Shown here: in pieces, positions 8,901 to 16,632 of the stretch | Numbering within the stretch: position 1 is the first letter of the stretch | Layout: every line of letters starts with the position of its first letter | From: an uncultured Rhodospirillales bacterium | Lineage (GTDB): Bacteria; Pseudomonadota; Alphaproteobacteria; Azospirillales; Azospirillaceae | Reading direction: 5' to 3' | NCBI GenBank assembly: GCA_903856295.1 | Contig: CAIOBP010000056.1 | Location: 1 to 51,754, forward strand | Length of the DNA: 51,754 nt | Made by a program: the position numbers and the translations under genes | The notes under the pieces: model-generated | Seen by the model: only the letters and a program-made list of their open reading frames with translations | Database searches by the model: none | What the model was told of the DNA's origin: nothing

Positions 8901-9626
8901 TCAGGGGTAGCCGCAACGATCCGCCGTCACCTCGACGAACGTCCGCAACCCGGCCACCGCGGTGAAGCGGTACTCGGTGTTGTCGACCACCACCGACTGG
9001 TGCAGCGGCAACAACCCGGTCACCAACTGCTCCTTGCCGCCCTGGGGCGTGATGCGCAGGGTGACCGTCTGAGTCGGATCATACCAGCCCTCGGGACCGC
9101 CGGAGGAATCGCGCAGCGCCACCCCCTCCCCGACCACGGTGATGGTGCCGGAGACGAAACTGACCGACCGGTTGGGCGACTTGTAGAACTGAGTCGACGG
9201 TTGCAGGCGCTTGGTTTCCGGCGGCTGGCAATTGCGCTTGTTCTGAGCGGCGCCGATCACGAAGGCCAGCCGGTCGGCCGACACCCCGGCGGTCAGACGC
9301 TCGGACGCCAACTGGGCGAGCCGCGCGAGATCGCCCTGGGGCACCTCGTTCTGAAGCCGCTGCTCCAACAAGGTCGACCGGGCCTCGGCGGTGTGGGTGG
9401 CCTCCTGCAACTGGGTGACGAACAGCTCGAGCTCACCCTTCTTGCGGGAAAGCTGGCCAACCTCATCGCGCAGGCTGGCGTCCCGGTCCTTGACCTGCTC
9501 AACGCCCATTTGATAGGCGAAAACGCTGACCACCAGCACGAACAGCACGAACAGCACAAACTGGACAAATCCGGTCCAGACCCGCCGCCGGTAGCGACGC
9601 TCGGAATCATAAAGGCCTAGAGTCAT
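8901..9626 (-). CDS. Membrane-anchored coiled-coil protein, function unknown
   Basis: A 241-residue protein I do not recognise. It has a basic N-terminus (YRRRVW), one strong transmembrane helix (about 16-38), a heptad-like coiled coil (about 43-85, including QLSRKKGELELFVTQLQ) and a C-terminal domain of about 150 residues with alternating beta-strand character (VSGTITVVGEG...VTLRITPQGG...YRFTAVAGLRTFVEV). The topology predicted is a cytosolic N-terminus and a periplasmic C-terminal domain. I chose the ATG at 9626; a more upstream frame to 9764 would run into the divergent gmhB-like start region and is rich in unlikely residues. It is 39 bp upstream of scpB on the same strand and could start that transcription unit. 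Confidence 0.75.
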   Translation of the reverse strand: MTLGLYDSERRYRRRVWTGFVQFVLFVLFVLVVSVFAYQMGVEQVKDRDASLRDEVGQLSRKKGELELFVTQLQEATHTAEARSTLLEQRLQNEVPQGDLARLAQLASERLTAGVSADRLAFVIGAAQNKRNCQPPETKRLQPSTQFYKSPNRSVSFVSGTITVVGEGVALRDSSGGPEGWYDPTQTVTLRITPQGGKEQLVTGLLPLHQSVVVDNTEYRFTAVAGLRTFVEVTADRCGYP

Positions 9627-9734
9627 GTCGACGATCCGATTCGGGTTCCGCCCAATCAACCAAGACGGCGGCGACCACCCGCCCGATATGCTCCGCCCGA
9701 CGGCTTCGCATCCAGACCGGTTGCCACCTGCTTT

Positions 9735-10382
9735 ATGGCTAGCCACAAATATACCGCAACGCAAGATGAGATGCTATCCTCCCTCGACACCGAAGCACCC
9801 AGGGAGGCGAAACTGGAGCCGGGAAAATCGGGGCGGCCGGCGTTGCTGCTCGACCGCGATGGCGTCGTCAACATCGACCATGGCTATGTGGCCACCTGCG
9901 AGCGCTTCGAGTTCGCGGACGGCATCTTCGCGCTGGCCCGCCGGGCGGTCGATTGCGGCTACACCGTCGCGGTGATCACCAATCAGGCGGGAATCGCGCG
10001 GGGCTATTACCCGGAAGCGCAGTTCCTGGCGCTGAGCCGCTGGATGGCCGGCGAATTCGCCGGCCACGGAGTCGACCTCGCCGGCATCTTCCATTGCCCC
10101 TACTTCGAACAGGCCGCCGTGCCGGCCTATCGCCGCGACAGCTTCTGGCGCAAACCGGCGCCGGGAATGATTCTGGAAGCGGCGCGGCGCCTCGGCCTCG
10201 ATCTGCCGCGCTCGATCTTCCTCGGCGACCAGCCCACCGACATGGCGGCGGCGGCGGCGGCGGGCATCGCCACCCGGGTTCTGATCGGCGACGGCGCCCC
10301 CGGCGCCGCCACCCTGACCATCCGCCGCCTCGAAGACCTGACCGAACGGCTGCGGGCCGACCGCGGGATGCCCCCCGACTAG
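9735..10382 (+). CDS. gmhB: HAD-family heptose-bisphosphate phosphatase-like protein (GmhB-like)
   Basis: A 215-residue HAD-IIIA hydrolase. Motif I is LLDRDGVVN (Asp40 nucleophile, Asp42 acid/base), motif II is VITNQAGIARG, the lysine motif is WRKPAPGMI and motif III is FLGDQPTDM. These match GmhB, which removes the 7-phosphate from heptose 1,7-bisphosphate for ADP-heptose and LPS core synthesis, or histidinol-phosphatase-type relatives. The zinc loop of classical GmhB (CPH...CxC) is mostly lost: only the Cys of HCPYF remains and the C.C before RKP is replaced by DSFW. The N-terminal 30 residues are not family-like, so the start could be the ATG at 9771; neither has a strong ribosome site. 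Its stop shares four bases with the convergent lptD stop. A role in LPS fits the neighbour but the substrate is unproven. Confidence 0.82.
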   Translation: MASHKYTATQDEMLSSLDTEAPREAKLEPGKSGRPALLLDRDGVVNIDHGYVATCERFEFADGIFALARRAVDCGYTVAVITNQAGIARGYYPEAQFLALSRWMAGEFAGHGVDLAGIFHCPYFEQAAVPAYRRDSFWRKPAPGMILEAARRLGLDLPRSIFLGDQPTDMAAAAAAGIATRVLIGDGAPGAATLTIRRLEDLTERLRADRGMPPD

Positions 10383-12754
10383 CCGTCGCTCTTGCGGTTG
10401 CCGCCGCCGAGCATCAGACCGGGATTGATGCTCGGCGACGAGACCTCGCCGAGGTTTTTGAACACCAACCGGAAATAGATGGTCTGGGACGGGCCGAGGC
10501 CGTTCTGGGTCGTGAAATCGACGCTGACGACGCTCTGAAACACCAGGCACTCATCGGCATAGGTCAGCATCGCCGCCGAGGTCCGTGGCCCGGGATCGGG
10601 CCGGAACGCCTGGGTGTGGCCGACCGAGGTCGACCAGTAACGGCTCAATTGCGAATTGGCGCCGGCCGTCATGTATTCCTGGCGATGCAATTGCTCGAGA
10701 TTGTTCGGATCGGGGGCGTCGTGGTCGTAATGATAGCCGGCGCTAACCGTGAGAGCCGGCACACCCGCCGAGGTGGTGACGCTCTCCCGGCGCGGCATCG
10801 GGCGTTCGCCCAGGGTATTGACGCGATAATCGGCATAGAGCCACTTGGCCGGCGACACATTGATGTGCCCGACCAGATCGGAGCCGCGCTGGTCCAGACC
10901 GGTTCCCGCCCCATAGGGCTGGTCGGTGCTGAGACGGCGGTCCTGACCGAGGAAAATACTACCCGCCCCCTCGTTGAAGCCATAAATCCCGGCACGCAGG
11001 CCATAGGTGGCGCGCTGCCCGCCCTCCTGGCGATCATTGCCGACAAAGCGGTTGAACCGGAACAGGCTGGTGTCGTCGAGTTCGACGTCCCGGCTGTCCT
11101 CGTTGGGAAAATTTCGCTTGTTGCTGAGGCGCGGCGCCGCGGTCAGGGCGCCGATCGGCTCGATCACCTGCTGCGACGACTCGCCGTTGCGGGCCATCGG
11201 ATAGGAGAACTTGACCTGGGCCTGGGGAAAAACCCGGTACACCGAGCCGTTTTGCCGGTCGGTCACCGCCGAGCCGCTCTGAAGGCCGACAGTCCGGTAA
11301 TCGGCATATTTCCAGACATCGGCCCGCGCCCGGGTGGTCAGGGTGGTGACCAGACCGGTGCCGGACACCAACTCCCGCGACCAGCCCGGCTCCAGCGACA
11401 GCCGCGTGGACTCGGGGCCGCCGGGCCGCGTCACCCCGACCGCGCCGCTGTCGAGCGACCAGCGCCCGCCCAGCGTCTCCCCCGGTTCACCGAAAACGGA
11501 ATACTCGGCCAACGGCACCGCCGGAGCAATCTGGGGGTTGCCGGCGCGCAGATCCTGAAAGCGGTAACCGCGAACCGTCGCGTAGTCCCGGCCGTAAAAG
11601 CCCTCGGCGAAGGCCCGGCTGGTCAGCAGGTTGCCGTGGAAGCCATAGAACTGGCTCATGAACGTCCGGTCGCTGGCATAGTTGAGGTCGGTGCCCCAGC
11701 GCCAGGCGTCGTCGACTTCAAAAAGGCCGGAGGCGCGGGCGTAACCGCGCGTGGTCTGCCCGGACCGCCCCGTCCCTTGCGAGTCGCGGTCGGCGTAGAC
11801 CGCGCTGCCGGCGAGACTGAACCGGCCGCTGTCGAAGCGCTTGCGCACCTCGCCGCCCATCATCGGCGCCGTCTTGGTGTAGATCGTGGTCTCGAGGGTC
11901 GCGTCCAGGTCGGGCTGAATGTCGAAATAGTAGCCCTGACGGTAGAACGCGCCCAAATGACGATTGCCGCCGGCCATCGGCGCGAGCAGGCCGCTGCGGC
12001 GCTTGACGCTCGGATCGGGGTGGGAAAAATACGGCATGTAGAAGACCGGCTGGCCCAATATCTCCAGCACGGCGTCGGTATAGCGGACGTCCTTGTCGAC
12101 GGCGTCCTGGGACATTTTGCGCGAACGCATCTGCCAGACCGGCGGGACGTCCGGCCGGCCGGCGCACAGGGCGCACGGCGAATAGGTCGCGTGATACAGC
12201 CGGGTGTAGCGCCCGCCGACCCGCTCGGCCTCGTTGCCGGCGGCGCGGGTGTTGTCGGCGAGAATGACCCGGGCCTGATAGATGAAGGCGTCGTGTAGAT
12301 CGTCGGTCAACTCGGCGTAGTTGGTGAAGATCACATCGCCGCCGGCCTCGAACATCCTGACATTGCCCGAGGCGACGACCACCCGGCTCTTCTGATTATA
12401 GGCCACGGTATCGGCATGAACGGTGCGCCCGCCCTGGGCCAGTTCGACATGACCGCGGGCGATCACCAGCCCGAGTTGCTCATCGGAAGTCAGATCGTCG
12501 GCGGCCAGAAACGCCGGTTCCTTGCGTTTGTCGCCGGGGACCGGCGCCGCGGGCACCGGCGCGCTCACGGTGGACGCGCTGGCGGCTGGCACGGCAGGAG
12601 CCGGCGCGGTCCCGGCGGCGTTCGGCCCGGCAGCCGCCACGGTCGCTCCCGGAACAAGCAGGCACGCCAAAGCGCCCGCGACCGCCAAGCAACGGCCCGC
12701 CGGCTTCCGCGTACTGAAGCCGCGCCCGGCGGCGGTGACATGGGACACTGACAT
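10379..12754 (-). CDS. lptD: LPS-assembly outer-membrane protein LptD
   Basis: A 791-residue outer-membrane barrel that, with LptE, inserts LPS into the outer leaflet. The N-terminus has a cleavable signal peptide (about 1-42, ending ATVAAA) and an Ala/Pro-rich linker. Next comes an LptA/OstA-type beta-jellyroll (about 75-190, with VIARGHVELAQGG and ASGNVRMFEAGGDVI), then the LptD barrel (about 210-770), with the family signature VFYMPYFSHPDPSVKRRSGLL. A CALC pair lies near residue 200, where alphaproteobacterial LptD proteins often have cysteines. The ATG at 12754 has AAAGGTG upstream; upstream codons are unlike the family. A 317-bp gap separates it from the Lrp-like gene. No surA or pdxA is present on the side where many bacteria carry them. 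Confidence 0.95.
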   Translation of the reverse strand: MSVSHVTAAGRGFSTRKPAGRCLAVAGALACLLVPGATVAAAGPNAAGTAPAPAVPAASASTVSAPVPAAPVPGDKRKEPAFLAADDLTSDEQLGLVIARGHVELAQGGRTVHADTVAYNQKSRVVVASGNVRMFEAGGDVIFTNYAELTDDLHDAFIYQARVILADNTRAAGNEAERVGGRYTRLYHATYSPCALCAGRPDVPPVWQMRSRKMSQDAVDKDVRYTDAVLEILGQPVFYMPYFSHPDPSVKRRSGLLAPMAGGNRHLGAFYRQGYYFDIQPDLDATLETTIYTKTAPMMGGEVRKRFDSGRFSLAGSAVYADRDSQGTGRSGQTTRGYARASGLFEVDDAWRWGTDLNYASDRTFMSQFYGFHGNLLTSRAFAEGFYGRDYATVRGYRFQDLRAGNPQIAPAVPLAEYSVFGEPGETLGGRWSLDSGAVGVTRPGGPESTRLSLEPGWSRELVSGTGLVTTLTTRARADVWKYADYRTVGLQSGSAVTDRQNGSVYRVFPQAQVKFSYPMARNGESSQQVIEPIGALTAAPRLSNKRNFPNEDSRDVELDDTSLFRFNRFVGNDRQEGGQRATYGLRAGIYGFNEGAGSIFLGQDRRLSTDQPYGAGTGLDQRGSDLVGHINVSPAKWLYADYRVNTLGERPMPRRESVTTSAGVPALTVSAGYHYDHDAPDPNNLEQLHRQEYMTAGANSQLSRYWSTSVGHTQAFRPDPGPRTSAAMLTYADECLVFQSVVSVDFTTQNGLGPSQTIYFRLVFKNLGEVSSPSINPGLMLGGGNRKSDG

Positions 12755-12970
12755 GGCCGCACCTTTGGTCAATGCCGCCCCGCTGTCAACGCCTCTGTCT
12801 TCGACAGCCGAACAGCGGAGCCAAAACAAATCGGAAAAACGCCCCCCATGGCCGGACGTCGCCCGGCCATTCGCGCCTTTGCACCCGCAACCATGCCAGA
12901 GGAACCGCGAGGACACCCGGACCACGTCCGGGCATGACCAGAAGGGCAGTCACACCTGCCGGACCCGACC

Positions 12971-13071
12971 AGAGCATGATGCGATCAAGCGGAAGCGCAT
13001 CATGCTCTCACTTTTTGCTTTTAGAGCGGGCTCACGCTACGCGGTGAGCCCACCCCTTCGCGACCCGCTCT
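12971..13071. repeat. Double-hairpin intergenic element
   Basis: The 315-bp gap between lptD (12754) and the Lrp-like gene contains two strong dyads. AGAGCATGATGCG at 12971-12983 pairs perfectly with 12996-13008. AGAGCGGG at 13023-13030 pairs with CCCGCTCT at 13064-13071 and encloses a second stem GGGCTCAC/GTGAGCCC. CTTTTTGCTTTT lies between them. The AGAGCATGAT half resembles widespread alphaproteobacterial intergenic palindromes. It may terminate the helicase operon on the minus strand. I see no gene in the remaining 12755-12970. Confidence 0.6.
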
Positions 13072-13312
13072 AGGAGAACGCCTTGAACGCGATCATGGTG
13101 AAGGTATCGCGCACGCCATCCAGGGTCTGAATATGATCGATCACGAAGCGACCGATGTCGGCATCATCGTCAAGACAACACTTCATCAGAAGATCGTGCT
13201 GGCCGGAGATGGAGTGCACTTCGGAAACCGGCTCGACCTGCTGGACCGCCTCATCCGCGACCTGATAAGCCTTGCCAAGCTCACACTTGACCAGCACGAA
13301 TATCGTCTGCAT
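13070..13312 (-). CDS. Stand-alone Lrp/AsnC ligand-binding domain protein
   Basis: An 80-residue protein consisting only of the RAM (AsnC ligand-binding) domain of Lrp-type regulators: MQTIFVLVKCELGKAYQVAD at the start, then VSEVHSISGQHDLLMKC and a final DTFTMIAFKAF strand. There is no helix-turn-helix, so it cannot bind DNA alone. Single RAM-domain proteins form oligomers that bind amino acids and may modulate full-length Lrp proteins (family knowledge). The ATG at 13312 is four bases after the helicase stop, and its GGAGGA site lies within the helicase 3' end, so the two genes are translationally linked. The stop codon overlaps the right arm of the intergenic dyad. Confidence 0.9.
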   Translation of the reverse strand: MQTIFVLVKCELGKAYQVADEAVQQVEPVSEVHSISGQHDLLMKCCLDDDADIGRFVIDHIQTLDGVRDTFTMIAFKAFS

Positions 13313-13316
13313 CAGC

Positions 13317-14897
13317 CTAGTCCTCCGCGACAACCGACTCCGGATCGGGGCTCCGGCGCACCGCCCGCAGCAAGAACGCCGGCACGTGATCGCCGAAACC
13401 GACCACCGAACGATCGTCATCCTCCTCGAAACGACGCCGACGGCGCTGATCGGGCTCCGGACGCGCCGGAGGCTCGGGCCTGCGCCCGCCACCGCCGGCC
13501 AAACGGCCACCGGTCAGCGACTCGCGCACTGGCGGTTCGATCGGACGGACCCGCAGCAAGTCGCTTTCCTGCACCGGCGCACGCTCGGGCGCACGCTCCC
13601 GCGCCGGCGGACGCTCGCGCGGCGCCTCCCCCCGGCTGCTGCCCGCGCCACTGCTGCCGCCGCGGTCTCCGCCACGCTCGCCCCGGTCCCGACCGCGGCC
13701 ACGGCCGCGATCCCGGCCGCCCTGGTCGCGCGCCGGCCGCTGCTCTTCCTCGTCGAGCCCTGCCCCCTCGGACGCGTCGAAGCCTTCCAGGGTGATGCGG
13801 GGCACTTCCTTCTTGATCAGACGGGCGATGCTGGCCAGCATTTTGCTGTCCTCGGACGTCGCCAGCATGAAGGCCCGCCCGGACCGCCCGGCCCGGCCGG
13901 TGCGGCCGATGCGGTGGACATAATCCTCGGAATTGATCGGCACGTCGAAGTTGAAGACGTGGCTGAGCCCGGCAATGTCCAGACCGCGTGCGGCGACGTC
14001 GCTGCACACCAGCAGCGCGATCTTGCCGGCCTTGAAGTGCTCCAGGGTCTCGGTGCGCTTGTTCTGGGGCATGTCGCCATGCAACGAACCGACGTTGAAG
14101 CCGTGCTTCTCCAGGGAGCGATACAGAATCGTGACGTCGCGCTTGCGGTTGCAGAAGATCAGCGCGTTCTTGACGTCCTCGGTGCGCAGCAGATGGCGCA
14201 GCACCTTGCGCTTGTCGTCGCGCTGGACCATCACCAGATTCTGCTCGACCGTCTCGGCCGGCGAGGCCGGCGGCGCCACCGTGACTTCCTTGGGATTGAT
14301 CAGGAAGGCGTCGGCGAGGCGGCGGATTTCCGGCGGCATGGTCGCCGAAAAGAACAAGGTCTGACGCAGGCGCGGCAACAGCGAGACGATCCGCTCAATG
14401 TCGGGGATGAACCCCATGTCGAGCATCCGGTCGGCCTCGTCGATGACGAAGACCTTGATGTCGTTGAGCATGATGTTGCCGCGATCGAACAGGTCCATCA
14501 TGCGGCCCGGAGTCGCGATCAGCACGTCGACGCCGCGGTCAAGCTTGCGCACCTGATCGCCGAAGGCCTCGCCGCCGATCAGCAGCGCCATGTTGAGCTT
14601 GTTGTACTTGCCATAGGTCTCGAAATTCTCGGCGACCTGAGCGGCAAGCTCGCGGGTCGGCTCCAGAATCAGCGAGCGCGGCATGCGGGCCCGCGCCCGG
14701 CCTGAGGCCAGAATATCGATCATCGGCAAGGTGAAGGACGCGGTTTTGCCGGTGCCGGTCTGGGCGCACCCCAGAATATCACGCCCTTGCAAAACCAGGG
14801 GAATAGCCTGCTCCTGAATGGGCGTCGGCTGGGTGTAGCCGGCATCTTCGACCGCTTTCAGGACATCCGGTCCGAGCCCAAGGTCTGAAAAACTCAT
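13317..14897 (-). CDS. rhlE: DEAD-box RNA helicase, RhlE type
   Basis: A 526-residue ATP-dependent RNA helicase. A Q-motif region (PTPIQEQAIP), Walker A AQTGTGKT (45-52), PTRELAAQ, TPGRMMDL, VIDEADRMLDMGF, FSATMP, then HGDMPQNKR, DVAARGLDI and HRIGRTGRAGR cover the full motif set. The tail from about residue 380 is Arg/Gly/Asp/Glu-rich (RDRGRGRGRDRGERGG), as in RhlE proteins that bind RNA through disordered ends. Roles in the family include ribosome assembly and RNA decay, often under cold stress. I chose the ATG at 14897, where the conserved MSFSDLGL starts; the frame upstream to 15035 is non-conserved. It is followed at four bases by the Lrp-domain gene. A consensus promoter and a structured leader precede it. 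Confidence 0.95.
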   Translation of the reverse strand: MSFSDLGLGPDVLKAVEDAGYTQPTPIQEQAIPLVLQGRDILGCAQTGTGKTASFTLPMIDILASGRARARMPRSLILEPTRELAAQVAENFETYGKYNKLNMALLIGGEAFGDQVRKLDRGVDVLIATPGRMMDLFDRGNIMLNDIKVFVIDEADRMLDMGFIPDIERIVSLLPRLRQTLFFSATMPPEIRRLADAFLINPKEVTVAPPASPAETVEQNLVMVQRDDKRKVLRHLLRTEDVKNALIFCNRKRDVTILYRSLEKHGFNVGSLHGDMPQNKRTETLEHFKAGKIALLVCSDVAARGLDIAGLSHVFNFDVPINSEDYVHRIGRTGRAGRSGRAFMLATSEDSKMLASIARLIKKEVPRITLEGFDASEGAGLDEEEQRPARDQGGRDRGRGRGRDRGERGGDRGGSSGAGSSRGEAPRERPPARERAPERAPVQESDLLRVRPIEPPVRESLTGGRLAGGGGRRPEPPARPEPDQRRRRRFEEDDDRSVVGFGDHVPAFLLRAVRRSPDPESVVAED

Positions 14898-14922
14898 CCT
14901 GTCTTTTTCTACCGAGAGAAAT

Positions 14923-14970
14923 GGGCGCGACCGCGTACCGGACCTCCGCCTACCGGAAACCCGCGCGCCC
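14923..14970 (-). promoter_or_regulatory. Structured 5' leader of the helicase gene
   Basis: Within the predicted transcript leader, GGGCGCG (14964-14970, minus) can pair with CGCGCCC (14923-14929), enclosing two copies of CCGGTA. DEAD-box helicase mRNAs are often autoregulated through leader structure; that link here is inference. The stem ends 26 bases before the start codon. Confidence 0.4.
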
Positions 14971-14994
14971 GCATCGCCTACTGAGCAGGTTCGG

Positions 14995-15022
14995 AGCATA
15001 AGAAGCCCTGGGCGCCTGTCAA
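14995..15022 (-). promoter_or_regulatory. Sigma-70-type promoter for the rhlE operon
   Basis: On the minus strand TTGACA (15022-15017) is a perfect -35 box, followed after 16 bases by TATGCT (15000-14995) as -10. Transcription would start near 14988 and give a leader of about 90 bases before the helicase ATG. Confidence 0.7.
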
Positions 15023-15109
15023 GGCTCTTCCGCACCGGGAAGCACTTCGGCGCGACGACCGGGCATTCCTGCCACTAAACCCAGCCGCAGAACCCTACCG
15101 CTAAACCAT

Positions 15110-15138
15110 GTGACAAGCCTCCCCTCGCCGCTTACCAT
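15110..15138 (+). promoter_or_regulatory. Possible promoter for the alpha/beta hydrolase gene
   Basis: GTGACA at 15110-15115 and TACCAT at 15133-15138 with 17 bases between them resemble -35 and -10 boxes, about 72 bases before the hydrolase ATG. The remainder of the 313-bp divergent gap (14898-15210) shows no gene. Confidence 0.35.
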
Positions 15139-15210
15139 GGGCAAACGTCGCCCGACACACCATGGACGGTTTCCAATGCCGCTTTCGGCCATACGCCCCG
15201 GTCCGCTGAG

Positions 15211-15930
15211 ATGAGCGAAACCGCCGCAGCCGACCGTTTGCCCCTGCTGTTCCTGCCCGGCCTGCTGTGTGACCGCGCCTTGTGGGAAAATCAGGTGCGC
15301 CACCTCGCCGACGTCGCCGAGTCGCAGGTCATGGACCTGAGCCGGGACGACACTGTCGGCGCCCTGGCCGCTGCGGTCCTGGCGATGGCGCCGCCCCGCT
15401 TCGCCCTCGCCGCCCTGTCGATGGGCGGCTACGTCGCCCTGGAAATCCTGCGCCGGGCGCCCGAACGGGTGCTCAGACTCGCGCTGATCGACACCACCGC
15501 CCGCCCCGACAGCCCCGAGCAACTCTCACGCCGCCGGGGGCTGATCAATCTGGCCCGCTCGGGCAAGTTCCGCGGCGTCACCCCCCGCCTGCTGCCGCTG
15601 CTGATCCACCCCGACCGTCAGGCCGACCAGCCCCTGACCAGCACCGTCATGGCGATGGCCGAACGGGTCGGACAAGAGGCGTTCATCCGCCAGCAGACCG
15701 CGATCATGAGCCGTCCCGACAGCCGCCCCGGCCTTGGCGCCATCGCCTGCCCGACCCTGGTCGTCGGCGGCCGCGAAGACGCCCTGACCCCGCCGCCCCT
15801 GCTCGCCGAGATTGCAGATCACATCCCCGGCGCCCGCCATGTCATTATCGAGGAGTGCGGCCACCTGCCGCCGCTCGAACGCCCCCACGCCCTCTCGGCG
15901 CTGTTGCGCCAGTGGCTGATTTACGGGTGA
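15211..15930 (+). CDS. Alpha/beta-fold hydrolase
   Basis: A 239-residue alpha/beta hydrolase. LFLPGLLCD near residues 13-21 provides the oxyanion strand, the nucleophile elbow is ALSMGG with Ser70, the acid is in VVGGREDALTPP and the base is His in ECGHLPPLERP near the C-terminus, so the catalytic triad is complete. The closest well-known groups are BioH-like carboxylesterases and 3-oxoadipate enol-lactonase relatives, but neighbours give no biotin or aromatic-pathway context, so the substrate is open. The ATG at 15211 overlaps TGAG and lacks a strong ribosome site. A 13-bp hairpin follows 28 bases after the stop. Confidence 0.88.
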   Translation: MSETAAADRLPLLFLPGLLCDRALWENQVRHLADVAESQVMDLSRDDTVGALAAAVLAMAPPRFALAALSMGGYVALEILRRAPERVLRLALIDTTARPDSPEQLSRRRGLINLARSGKFRGVTPRLLPLLIHPDRQADQPLTSTVMAMAERVGQEAFIRQQTAIMSRPDSRPGLGAIACPTLVVGGREDALTPPPLLAEIADHIPGARHVIIEECGHLPPLERPHALSALLRQWLIYG

Positions 15931-15958
15931 CCCCACCGAACAGTTCGTGCGAAAACGC

Positions 15959-15990
15959 GAACGGCGACCGGAATCCCCCGGTCGCCGTTC
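15959..15990 (+). terminator. Strong hairpin after the hydrolase gene
   Basis: A perfect 13-bp stem, GAACGGCGACCGG with its complement, around a 6-base loop. No T run follows (AAGAAGG), so it may pause or protect the transcript rather than terminate it, or belong to the structured region that starts just after it. Confidence 0.45.
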
Positions 15991-15995
15991 AAGAA

Positions 15996-16156
15996 GGAGG
16001 AAAGAGGCATGCGAAAAATGCCCTTTCTCCTGGTGCTCCAGTGGCGATCATGGCGGCCCAAGCCTTTAGGCAATGCCGAGGCGCATATCCGTATGACCAA
16101 AACCGGAGCCTAGGAGCCCGCTGGCGGGCGTTAGAGAGCATCCGCCAGCTTCCTCC
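15996..16156 (+). ncRNA. Candidate structured RNA of unknown class
   Basis: The gap between the hydrolase and thioesterase genes can fold into a closed multi-branched structure. GGAGGAA (15996-16002) is complementary to TTCCTCC (16150-16156). Just inside, GCTGGCGG (16120-16127) pairs with CCGCCAGC (16142-16149). AAAGaGGCAT (16001-16010) pairs with ATGCCCTTT (16018-16026) with one bulge, and GCCT/AGGC forms a small hairpin in the middle. The first and third pairings compete for two bases, so they may be alternatives. I could not match it to 6S, SRP, RNase P or a known riboswitch. It is a candidate only. Confidence 0.3.
16009..16113 (+). CDS. Possible 34-residue small protein
   Basis: An ATG at 16009 lies eight bases after a perfect AGGAGG and opens a 34-codon frame ending TAG at 16111-16113. 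The product would start MRKMPFLLVLQW, a basic then hydrophobic opening, and end basic and polar. It could be a small membrane peptide, a leader peptide whose translation is controlled by the hairpin covering its ribosome site, or chance. No family is recognised. It lies within the candidate structured RNA, and the two readings compete. Confidence 0.3.
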   Translation: MRKMPFLLVLQWRSWRPKPLGNAEAHIRMTKTGA

Positions 16157-16206
16157 GTAAGAATAGCCCAAGTCCCGCCGTTTTCCAATCCCGTCGCGAG
16201 GCCGCC

Positions 16207-16632
16207 ATGGACAGACCCGCCCGCAGTTTCACCCCCGAGGACATGACCCGGCTCGGCCGGGGCTACCTGCCCGGCCTGTTCGGCATCACCGTCACCGCCC
16301 TGGCGCCGGGCACGGTGACCGCCTGCCTCGTCGTACGGCCGGAGTTCCTGGCGCCCAACGGCTTTCTCCACGCCGGGGCGCTGGTGACCCTGGCCGACAC
16401 CAGCTGCGGCATCGGCACCATCGTGTCCCTGGGCGACTCGGGCGCCTCGTTCACCACCGTCGAGCTGAAGAGCAACTTCCTCGGCACCGCGCGCGAGGGC
16501 GAACTGGTGTGCGTGGCCACGGCCCAGCATCTCGGCCGCGCCACCCAGCTCTGGGACGCCGAGGTCAGCGCCGCCGCCACCGGCAAGCGCCTCGCCCTGT
16601 TCCGTTGCACCCAGATGATCCTAGGCCGCTGA
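16207..16632 (+). CDS. PaaI-family hotdog thioesterase
   Basis: A 141-residue hotdog-fold thioesterase. The long central helix and its lead-in, [18 protein letters not shown] (about 56-73), carry the PaaI/YdiI pattern HxG...D, with the Asp in LADT as general base. The following [17 protein letters not shown] strand is also typical. It should hydrolyse an acyl-CoA or aryl-CoA thioester in the cytosol; the acyl group is not predictable. No phenylacetate genes are near, so I do not call it PaaI itself. Its 3' end overlaps plsY on the other strand by 12 bases. The ATG at 16207 has no strong ribosome site but matches the family start. Confidence 0.87.
   Translation: MDRPARSFTPEDMTRLGRGYLPGLFGITVTALAPGTVTACLVVRPEFLAPNGFLHAGALVTLADTSCGIGTIVSLGDSGASFTTVELKSNFLGTAREGELVCVATAQHLGRATQLWDAEVSAAATGKRLALFRCTQMILGR

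Noticed and set aside
6111-9620. A 1169-codon open frame on the plus strand, rich in His, Gln and Arg
   Set aside because: It is antisense to kup, scpB and the coiled-coil gene. Its composition is that of a high-GC shadow frame and it shows no domain.
9953-12298. A 781-codon open frame on the plus strand
   Set aside because: It overlaps lptD and gmhB in the wrong frame; both real genes are well supported.
15996-16156. 6S RNA, SRP RNA, RNase P RNA or a known riboswitch
   Set aside because: GAGGAAAG recalls an RNase P motif and the paired ends recall 6S RNA, but length and conserved cores do not match any of these.
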